From assembly GCA_036351435.1 (NCBI GenBank), contig JAZBPA010000358.1, positions 1-25,779 of the forward strand: a DNA stretch of 25,779 nucleotides, written 5' to 3'. Source of the DNA: JAAUQA01 sp036351435. GTDB lineage: Bacteria > Pseudomonadota > Gammaproteobacteria > Competibacterales > Competibacteraceae. Position numbers and translations under genes: made by a program. The notes below the pieces were generated by a model. The model was not told where the DNA came from. It saw nothing but the letters and a program-made list of their open reading frames with translations, and ran no database searches. How positions within the stretch are numbered: the stretch's first letter is position 1; the number at the start of each line of letters is the position of its first letter. Shown piece after piece: positions 1 to 5,967 of this stretch.

Positions 1-128
1 CGGAATCGATCCGGGTCGCTCTGCAGGTTTTGTATTTCGGCTTTGCGGGCATCACGGCGTTGTTTGAGTTTGGTGATTTCGTTGTCGATTCTCACCAGTT
101 CTCGGCCCACTGATTGTTCACAAGGCAT
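1..128 (-). CDS. N-terminal fragment of a charged helical protein (runs off the window)
   Basis: An ATG at 128-126 on the minus strand opens a frame that stays open to the left edge, giving about 42 residues. The start (MPCEQSVGRELVRIDNEIT) is followed by a Lys/Arg/Glu/Gln-rich stretch that looks like an amphipathic helix or coiled coil. The ATG shares one base with the TAA of the upstream M23 peptidase gene (TAATG overlap). This implies translational coupling and one operon. I do not recognise a family. A small chaperone, adaptor or immunity-type partner of the peptidase is possible, but this is inference from position only. Confidence 0.6.
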   Translation of the reverse strand, partial: MPCEQSVGRELVRIDNEITKLKQRRDARKAEIQNLQSDPDRF

Positions 129-787
129 TAAATTTCCAACGCGTCAAGGTCAGCTAGGCTCTGCTTGAAAGTTTTATTGAGCATCTCTTCCTGCTGCTTG
201 AGCATTTTCTGTCCGATCTGTCCGACCTTATTGGCAATCTTATCCATTTCCGCTTGGCTGGGAGGAGGGATGCGCCGATAGGCCCCAGAGAAGAATAAAG
301 GCCTGGGGGCTGAGTTTGTTTTGAAAGTAGGAACCGGGTCGACAGTATGATTCCGATCATTTCTACCCACACGAATTTCGAAATGAACGTGTACGCCATC
401 ACTATTACCGGTGTTCCCTTCCCAGGCGATGTGCTGGTTGCCTTGCACCGTCTGACCATTGCGGACGATGACTTGCCTGCAGTGAGCCATGATGGTCCAA
501 ACCGTACACCCACCAATAACGTGATGGATCTGAACAACGTTACCATAGTAACGGTTTAGCCAACCCGCATGAACCACTCTTCCGTCGGCAGGTGCGTAAA
601 CTTTGTCTCTTGTGCCGTTCTGGGGCGCGTGCATGTCAATCCCTCGGTGATTTCTGTGACCTCCACCTCTTTTACGGACCAGCCCATAATCGATACCGAT
701 ACCGATGCCGCGATTGCCTGGCAGGGGATTCCATAATTGCCCCTTGAGTGCTGTAGTCGCTTTTTGTTTATAGAGTTCATTAGACAT
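128..787 (-). CDS. M23-family (LytM-type) peptidase without signal peptide
   Basis: This 219-residue protein carries the M23 zinc metallopeptidase signature. H47 and D51 form HxxxD (HRGID), H102 lies in a MAH element, and H133 and H135 form HxH (GVHVHFEI). M23 enzymes cut peptide crosslinks in peptidoglycan. The catalytic domain covers about residues 20-155. The last 60 residues are rich in Gln, Lys and Glu and are probably helical. No signal peptide or membrane segment is visible at the N-terminus, so export, if any, would need a dedicated route such as a contractile injection system, a phage-type holin or cell lysis. The start at 787 has an AGAGGCG Shine-Dalgarno about 9 bases upstream. The stop overlaps the next gene by one base, and the LysM-like gene lies 117 bp upstream on the same strand. 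Peptidase identity is solid; the biological role is inferred. Confidence 0.88.
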   Translation of the reverse strand: MSNELYKQKATTALKGQLWNPLPGNRGIGIGIDYGLVRKRGGGHRNHRGIDMHAPQNGTRDKVYAPADGRVVHAGWLNRYYGNVVQIHHVIGGCTVWTIMAHCRQVIVRNGQTVQGNQHIAWEGNTGNSDGVHVHFEIRVGRNDRNHTVDPVPTFKTNSAPRPLFFSGAYRRIPPPSQAEMDKIANKVGQIGQKMLKQQEEMLNKTFKQSLADLDALEI

Positions 788-904
788 CAGTAAACGCCTC
801 TAATCGTGGTCATCGCAGAAACGAGTATTACGTCAGTGTGTATGCTATGTTCTTAACTATATATCGACTAGGTCTTCTAAAAGGAATTAAAGCGAAAAGA
901 TTTC

Positions 905-1819
905 TCATAAATTGTAAATGCACCCCTTTTCAACAACTTTACGAAAACGATTGCGATCTTCGCCACTGAGCTTTTCAAGCATTGTCTTGAAAACCATACG
1001 ATAAAGATCAGTGGTATCGTTTTTCGAGAAGTAACGCAAAACGACTTTCACGGAATCGGGATCTATCTTTGATCCGCGTATTGTTATATTGTTACATGCA
1101 CGACCAGCTTGAGCGACTCCTTGAATCCATGCTTGATGATGAAGCTTGAGATTATCTCCATGCACTCCGTTTCTTTCAAGAAGCTCTGCTAAGTGTTTAG
1201 AGAAACCAGGTTTTGCCCGATCATAAACCCAGGCTGTCACGCCATAGCAATAGGCGATAGCACCAGTGACTCTGTGAGCTATACTCAAAACGCCAAATAA
1301 TGCTAAAATCGAGCTTGCAAATCCCGCTAGAATAACAACTGGACCCGCCGCTATACCCATAGCAACTGAACCGACCAATACAGCCAGCTGCGCAGCGGTT
1401 TTTGCGGCTAAAAGTCCCACTGAAATTGCTTTCGATAGCTGCTTGGCTTGCTGGATGGATAAACCACACTCTCGCTGGAAATGCTTTATTATCGCTTGCT
1501 GTTTTTTGTAATGAGAAGGGGGAGGGACGTCTATAACCACTCCAGGTATAACCATCTTAACTGTCCGTTGCTGGTATGCTTTCCGGGTAGGGATATGATA
1601 AAGCGTCTCGCCTGTGTAAATCAGATCGACATTTTCCACAGGCACCAGTTTCCCATTCTTGTTGCGAAGATACTCATGTTCCATATAAGGATTACCATGA
1701 ATACACATGGAATACTTATCAAGTGTGTCGCCACGTTTGACATCTATTCCCCCATCTTCATCAACAACGACTAAGTAACGACTACGCCCTTGTTTGGGAT
1801 AACGATAGATTGTCGGCAT
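905..1819 (-). CDS. LysM-like protein with a long hydrophobic core
   Basis: This 304-residue protein has a LysM-like segment at about residues 28-78: RGDTL, then an extended middle, then NVDLIYTGETLYHIP, the usual LysM ending. LysM modules bind peptidoglycan or act as docking modules on contractile tails. Residues about 132-196 are strongly hydrophobic and rich in Ala and Gly, enough for two or three membrane-spanning or membrane-inserting helices. The last 100 residues are soluble and charged, with no recognised fold. There is no N-terminal signal peptide. The gene is more AT-rich than its neighbours to the right, which suggests acquisition by transfer. It precedes the M23 gene in the same direction. 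A membrane-active effector, or a delivery partner for the peptidase, is possible but unproven. It could also be a phage-derived structural protein. Confidence 0.7.
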   Translation of the reverse strand: MPTIYRYPKQGRSRYLVVVDEDGGIDVKRGDTLDKYSMCIHGNPYMEHEYLRNKNGKLVPVENVDLIYTGETLYHIPTRKAYQQRTVKMVIPGVVIDVPPPSHYKKQQAIIKHFQRECGLSIQQAKQLSKAISVGLLAAKTAAQLAVLVGSVAMGIAAGPVVILAGFASSILALFGVLSIAHRVTGAIAYCYGVTAWVYDRAKPGFSKHLAELLERNGVHGDNLKLHHQAWIQGVAQAGRACNNITIRGSKIDPDSVKVVLRYFSKNDTTDLYRMVFKTMLEKLSGEDRNRFRKVVEKGCIYNL

Positions 1820-2119
1820 TTGAGATCTCTTTCAACAGTTTGTATTGATGGTTGATTAACAACTCAACTAGGTGTCGAAGTAGAGTTTCTTATGGAACAG
1901 TAGCTCTGGAGGTGCGGCGATCATGGGTTTGCTCGTCTCCGAATAATGCCGCATGAACTGATTGGTGAAAATACACAATTATTCATGTTCTGCAATCCCT
2001 CGTTCGAGGGATTTGCTCTAAAATATAACTGTGAGATCCCATTTTACCGAGCGAGAAGAGGCTAACTAGCCTGATTTGGTACACCACCTTGACGTTTTTA
2101 CCACTTCCTGCGCTTTAAC
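1820..2119. other. AT-rich divergent intergenic region
   Basis: This 300-bp spacer separates the minus-strand LysM-like gene from the plus-strand LuxR-type gene and should hold promoters for both. I see no convincing protein-coding frame in it. The only clear structure is the inverted repeat at 1994-2013, listed separately. Confidence 0.5.
1994..2013. repeat. Perfect short inverted repeat (hairpin)
   Basis: AATCCCT (1994-2000) and AGGGATT (2007-2013) flank CGTTCG. The palindrome is complete, so the hairpin can extend inward to a four-base loop. Only a short T run follows on the plus strand and none on the minus strand, so it is a poor intrinsic terminator. An operator or an mRNA leader structure for the downstream LuxR-type gene is possible. 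Confidence 0.45.
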
Positions 2120-3283
2120 TTGAAAATCACTTTGCAAATGAACTTAGAAAAAATATTAGAAACCACTGGCGCGATCTACGAAACGGCCCTGCAACCGACC
2201 AAGTGGCAAGACGCTCTGGATCAGGTGGCGGACAATGTCGGAGCCGATACCGCCTTGCTCGGGTTGATGGATCCCAATTTTCCTGAAGTACAGCTCCTGG
2301 CAGCCAGCAGTCAGTACATGAACGGTGCTGTTGATTACAGTCAGTTACTGGCTGATCCGCAGGAACAACAGCTGATTCAGCTGTTCTCTTCTCAGCCACC
2401 GCGAAAGGTTCTCCGCGACACCGATATCTGGGATCGGCGTGAACTGGAAGCCATGCCGGTTACGCAGTGGATTATGGAGAATCTGGGTCAGTTGCATCGC
2501 TGCGGCGTGTTGCTTTGTGAACACAGGGCATGGGTGGATTCGATGGTGATCAGCTACTCGAAGGACCGAGGCGGAATGACTGCTGCCGAGGAGCAGATCT
2601 TGCAAATGTTATTGCCCCATCTTGCCCGTACCGTCGAGATTCAACGGCCATTGAATATTCTCCGCCACCGCTATAACGCGGTCATGAGCGTATTAGATCG
2701 CTTACAAATCGGGGTGGCTATTCTGTTCGATAACGGTTCAGCGATGTTGATCAACCGTGAGGCGGAGCGGGTTTTCTCCGACCGGGACGGTCTTTATTTG
2801 GACGCCAAGCGTCGCATCATGGCGCAACAACTTGATCAGACCAAACAACTTCACATCATCATTGATAACGTGGTGGCAACCGCTAATGCTCAAGGCGATA
2901 CAGACGGCGAGTTGATCGCTATTGCACGCCGTTCCCACAGTCTGCCTTATCTCGTCGAGGTTGCGCCGCTGCGTGACGACGGCCAGGAAACCGGTGAAAT
3001 GCTGCGTGGCGCGATGGTGTTTATCGTCGATCCCGAGCGCACGGATGTGGTATCGGTCAAGGGTTTAGCCGTCGCATTTGGCTTATCCGACGCCGAACAA
3101 GAGGTTTGCCATCGCCTTGCTATGGGACGGACCAATGAGGAAATCGCCGATATGCGGGGTGTGGCTTTGGAGACCGTTAAAAGCCAAGTGAAAGCGGTGT
3201 TGAATAAAACCCGCACGCGCAACCGTACTGAACTGGTTCATTTAGCAGTAAAGGTGCTACCGCCTATCGACGTAAGCGGTTAA
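2120..3283 (+). CDS. LuxR-type helix-turn-helix transcriptional regulator
   Basis: The C-terminal region, about residues 318-380, is a LuxR/GerE helix-turn-helix: GLSDAEQEVC, then GRTNEEIADMRGVALETVKSQ, then a helix ending near TRNRTELV. The first 180 residues look like a GAF-like sensor region. Residues about 195-310 look PAS-like (GVAILFDNGSAMLINREAERVF). There is no receiver domain, and I do not recognise an acyl-homoserine-lactone pocket, so the ligand is unknown. The frame opens with a TTG at 2120, with an ATG six codons later at 2138. Neither has a good Shine-Dalgarno, so the start is uncertain. It converges with the alpha/beta hydrolase gene, which ends 13 bp away, and it may regulate its neighbours. 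Confidence 0.85.
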   Translation: MKITLQMNLEKILETTGAIYETALQPTKWQDALDQVADNVGADTALLGLMDPNFPEVQLLAASSQYMNGAVDYSQLLADPQEQQLIQLFSSQPPRKVLRDTDIWDRRELEAMPVTQWIMENLGQLHRCGVLLCEHRAWVDSMVISYSKDRGGMTAAEEQILQMLLPHLARTVEIQRPLNILRHRYNAVMSVLDRLQIGVAILFDNGSAMLINREAERVFSDRDGLYLDAKRRIMAQQLDQTKQLHIIIDNVVATANAQGDTDGELIAIARRSHSLPYLVEVAPLRDDGQETGEMLRGAMVFIVDPERTDVVSVKGLAVAFGLSDAEQEVCHRLAMGRTNEEIADMRGVALETVKSQVKAVLNKTRTRNRTELVHLAVKVLPPIDVSG

Positions 3284-3296
3284 GCGAGCATACAAA

Positions 3297-4091
3297 TCAT
3301 ACGGTGATATTGGTGTCTAGCCACCCTAAAATCACATCGGCCACTTTCTGCCAATCCCGCTCCAACATCATGGCATGACCCATTTCGGGAAACGTCACCG
3401 CCTTAACCCCGTAAGCGTGTGCTGTGTCGCGCACCAATCCCGGCGAAAAAAAGGCGTCTTGTTCAGCGCCCATCACCAGCATCGGCATATCGGGTTTTTT
3501 CCAGCGACGTAATGGATTAAACCCCAGCATATCCAGCGACACTCGCTGGGATTCGCCGTTTAGTAGGGGATAGTAATCTTGAATATCGGTTTCTGAGGTA
3601 TGCTCTGAAAAAAGCGCTTGACGCATCACTGAAGGGTGCGTGAAGTGAGTGCCGAACTGTTGAAGCAGCGCGAGTTGGCATAATAATAAAGGATTGCTCA
3701 CTCCCATTCCCAGCAATGAGGACAATATCCCATGCGGTGGTGTGGAAGCCATCAACACGGTGCCTAGCACGGAGTGGGTTTCCAAATATTTCTGAATCAC
3801 CATGCCGCCCATCGAATGCCCGATTAATATCGGCGGACAATCCAGCATCGCAACAATTTGGCTAAGATCATCCACATAATCGGCCAGACTGTGCCAGGGT
3901 AAATTCGCATGCCCGGCACTGGCACCGTGACCACGCAGGCTGAAAGCGTAAGCTGGGTAACCGTGGCGAGCAAAGTAAGACAGAAAGTGCACATCCCAAA
4001 CCGCTGCGCCGGTAAACGCACCATGCACAAACAGCAACGGTACGGCTTTTGTAGAACCCGCCGGTTGGCGACTGATTACTTCCAAATTCAT
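3297..4091 (-). CDS. Alpha/beta-hydrolase fold protein
   Basis: The protein has the alpha/beta-hydrolase layout and all three catalytic residues. An oxyanion-type FVHGAFTG loop follows strand 3, S93 is the nucleophile in GHSMGG, D212 lies in GAEQDAFF and H239 in EMGHAMM. Numbering is from the ATG at 4091 (264 residues). A longer frame opens at 4151, but its first 20 residues overlap a promoter-like stretch and do not look like this family, so I prefer 4091. The substrate cannot be deduced; esterase, lipase or thioesterase-like activity are all possible. It is divergent from the acyltransferase gene at 4232, which may hint at an acyl-ester or acyl-carrier substrate, but that is inference. Confidence 0.88.
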   Translation of the reverse strand: MNLEVISRQPAGSTKAVPLLFVHGAFTGAAVWDVHFLSYFARHGYPAYAFSLRGHGASAGHANLPWHSLADYVDDLSQIVAMLDCPPILIGHSMGGMVIQKYLETHSVLGTVLMASTPPHGILSSLLGMGVSNPLLLCQLALLQQFGTHFTHPSVMRQALFSEHTSETDIQDYYPLLNGESQRVSLDMLGFNPLRRWKKPDMPMLVMGAEQDAFFSPGLVRDTAHAYGVKAVTFPEMGHAMMLERDWQKVADVILGWLDTNITV

Positions 4092-4106
4092 CGGAAACCC
4101 GCTTTG

Positions 4107-4135
4107 GTTATATGATTTATTAACAAATATTACAA
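4107..4135 (-). promoter_or_regulatory. Candidate sigma70 promoter for the alpha/beta hydrolase
   Basis: On the minus strand TTGTAA (4135-4130) and TATAAC (4112-4107) are separated by 17 bp, matching 4/6 and 5/6 of the consensus. Transcription would start close to the ATG at 4091, leaving a very short leader. This argues against translation from 4151. Confidence 0.35.
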
Positions 4136-4162
4136 CACTATGACAATGCACAGATGCCTGGA

Positions 4163-4191
4163 TTGCCTTTTTACACCTGACCCCCTATCCT
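4163..4191 (+). promoter_or_regulatory. Candidate sigma70 promoter for the acyltransferase gene
   Basis: TTGCCT (4163-4168) and TATCCT (4186-4191) have a 17-bp spacer and each match 4/6 of the consensus. They lie about 40 bp upstream of the ATG at 4232. Confidence 0.3.
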
Positions 4192-4231
4192 CAGCGTTCG
4201 TTATTTATCCGCAACATGAAGACTAAAACTA

Positions 4232-5221
4232 ATGTCCAGCGCCGTTCCGCAACGCATTCTCTATGTTTTTCCCGGGCAAGGTTCCCAATATCGTGGTATG
4301 GGCAGTGATCTATATCAGGACTACCCGATCGCCCAGCGGATCTACCAGGAAGCCAACGAAATACTGGGTTATGATCTGGCGAAGCTGTCTTTCGAAGATC
4401 CCGATGATCAACTGAATCTGACTCGCTTCACTCAGCCTGCCTTGTTAACGCACTCTATCGCCTGTTGGGAGGTGTTTCGGGAACTGACCGAAAACCGGAT
4501 ACAACCAATGGCGGCTGCCGGGCATAGCTTGGGGGAGTATTCTGCGCTAGTGGCGGCTGGTTCACTGAGTTTCGCCAGTGCTTTACGGTTGGTGCAACGC
4601 CGGGGAGAGTTTATGGGCACTTATGGCGAGGGCGAAATGCTGGCCTTTCCGTTGGATGTAGATACTGTTCGGCCTCTCGCAGAGAAACACTACTGTGGTA
4701 TCGGCGGGTGCAACTTACCCGAGCAAACTGTGGTGGGTGGCAAGCCCGAAGATGTCGATCTGGTAGCTCAGGAAGCTGCGGCGTTGTTCCCCCGCAAGCG
4801 TTCTGTGAGGCTTAAAACAGAGGGTGCGTTCCACACTTACCTGATGGTCGAAGCCGCGCGTCATTTCCGTCCGGTATTGGATGAAGTCGAAATCGCTGAG
4901 CCTGCGATCAAAGTCCTATCTAACTATACGGGCGACTACCATCAATCCGATGCGAAAACCATCAAGTCACGGTTGTTTTTTCAATTGTTCCATCCGGTGC
5001 GGTGGATTTGGAATCTGCGCACCGCCATGACGGATGGCATCAATACGTTCATCGAATTCGGTGGGGGCATTGGTAGCGGCGAGACCCCGGACGCCAAGCG
5101 TCCCAATTTAGAGAGTATCATTAAAAAAGCGACCGGTAGCGTCGACCATCCGGCGACTTATTGTCCGGTTATTAATTGCCGTACTGCGCAAGAAACGTCC
5201 CAGTTGTTGCTGAATCAGTAA
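4232..5221 (+). CDS. Stand-alone acyl-carrier-protein S-acyltransferase (FabD-like)
   Basis: This 329-residue enzyme of the malonyl-CoA:ACP transacylase family moves an acyl group (malonyl in the typical case) from CoA to the phosphopantetheine arm of an acyl carrier protein. It shows FPGQGSQ near the N-terminus, the nucleophile S99 in GHSLGEYSAL, an arginine in VQRRGEFM and the catalytic H201 in GAFHTYLM. Length is close to that of FabD. No fabH, fabG, acpP or fabF lies beside it, as would be expected for the housekeeping fabD locus. A trans-acting acyltransferase of a polyketide-like pathway, or a fabD paralogue, is therefore plausible. The C-terminal GGGIGSGETPD motif resembles those of stand-alone acyltransferases. 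The Shine-Dalgarno is weak. Substrate choice cannot be read reliably. Confidence 0.88.
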   Translation: MSSAVPQRILYVFPGQGSQYRGMGSDLYQDYPIAQRIYQEANEILGYDLAKLSFEDPDDQLNLTRFTQPALLTHSIACWEVFRELTENRIQPMAAAGHSLGEYSALVAAGSLSFASALRLVQRRGEFMGTYGEGEMLAFPLDVDTVRPLAEKHYCGIGGCNLPEQTVVGGKPEDVDLVAQEAAALFPRKRSVRLKTEGAFHTYLMVEAARHFRPVLDEVEIAEPAIKVLSNYTGDYHQSDAKTIKSRLFFQLFHPVRWIWNLRTAMTDGINTFIEFGGGIGSGETPDAKRPNLESIIKKATGSVDHPATYCPVINCRTAQETSQLLLNQ

Positions 5222-5240
5222 TCGATGAATGCAGGACGAC

Positions 5241-5330
5241 GTGACGACCACTTTCAAGATCCAGCAACCTGACGGATTGAATATTCGTAGTTCGGGCCTT
5301 TTAGTCGATTTCAAAGGTGAACTTTTGTGA
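5241..5330 (+). CDS. Possible 29-residue small ORF or gene remnant
   Basis: A GTG at 5241, preceded by AGGA at 5233-5236, opens a 29-codon frame (starting MTTTFKIQQPDGLNIR) that ends with TGA at 5328-5330. The amino-acid mix looks protein-like, and the frame starts only 19 bp after the acyltransferase stop. I recognise no family. It may be a small co-transcribed protein, the truncated start of a lost gene, or chance. Confidence 0.25.
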   Translation: MTTTFKIQQPDGLNIRSSGLLVDFKGELL

Positions 5331-5623
5331 ATTCTTGCCCTCCATCTATGGCGCGCAACCTTTTGTTAATAAAGCAGTTATTTCTTTTCGCCTAATTAAC
5401 TTTAGGCTGCCACTCTTCTCTGATATACCTTCAAAACACCTTCTGTCAGTTCCAGAGAGATTTAAAATCGCCATATTTATCAGCTAATTGGTGGTTTTTT
5501 TCTGATGTTATATGCAGATTTAACGATAATTTCACAGCAATTTAGTCTTTTTTTGACTAGTCCGTAAAACATTGTAATTAGTAGTTCCAGTTTTAGGATT
5601 ATTGAACGAGTGGGGACTATTCA
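5331..5623. other. AT-rich intergenic region before the XRE regulator
   Basis: This stretch is clearly more AT-rich than the flanking genes, with no convincing coding frame. A weak hairpin, CGCCA (5469-5473) with TGGTG (5489-5493) followed by a T run to 5501, may end the acyltransferase transcript. A TTGACT at 5553-5558 could be the -35 element for the XRE gene, but no good -10 sits at the right distance. Confidence 0.35.
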
Positions 5624-5899
5624 ATGAGTGGAATTATGAACAAGACTATATATAAAGCCGAATATCAAAATTTTGTAAAACTACTGCGAACGACGCGAGA
5701 AAAAAGAAGGTTGACTCAGGAACAACTCGCTCAGCGCTTGGGAAAAACTCAGTCATTTATTGGTAAATGCGAGCGAGGCGAAAGGCGGCTTGATGTCATT
5801 GAACTGCGCATTTTCTGCATGGCGCTAGATGTCGAGTTGGAGCATTTCATCAGCCTCTTGGAAGTGGAACTTGCAACTGTAAGCTCCGAAGTAGCCTAA
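5624..5899 (+). CDS. Small XRE/Cro-CI family helix-turn-helix regulator
   Basis: This 91-residue protein is almost entirely one HTH_XRE domain, about residues 17-73. The DNA-binding helices read LTQEQLAQRLGKTQSFIGKCERG, with the typical continuation RRLDVIELRIFCMALDVE. There is no sensor or dimerisation domain beyond a short C-terminal tail. GGGGA at 5612-5616 supports the ATG at 5624; an in-frame ATG at 5636 is an alternative. Such short XRE proteins are frequent in accessory DNA, in toxin-antitoxin and restriction control loci, and as solitary regulators. No partner toxin is visible next to it. Its target is unknown. Confidence 0.85.
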   Translation: MSGIMNKTIYKAEYQNFVKLLRTTREKRRLTQEQLAQRLGKTQSFIGKCERGERRLDVIELRIFCMALDVELEHFISLLEVELATVSSEVA

Positions 5900-5916
5900 G
5901 GCGATTATTGGATCTA

Positions 5917-5954
5917 GCGGTTGCCGGGGCCGAATACCCTCCTCCGGCAACCGC
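5917..5954. terminator. Hairpin between convergent genes, possible bidirectional terminator
   Basis: GCGGTTGCCGG (5917-5927) and CCGGCAACCGC (5944-5954) form an 11-bp perfect stem with a 16-base loop. It lies between the stop of the XRE gene and the stop of the DUF349 gene. No T tract follows on either strand, so it is a strong structure but not a textbook intrinsic terminator. Confidence 0.5.
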
Positions 5955-5967
5955 CCGGTTGAGATTG

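Noticed and set aside
4092..4151. Upstream extension of the alpha/beta hydrolase
   Set aside because: The 20 extra residues are not family-like and overlap a TTGTAA-N17-TATAAC promoter-like element.
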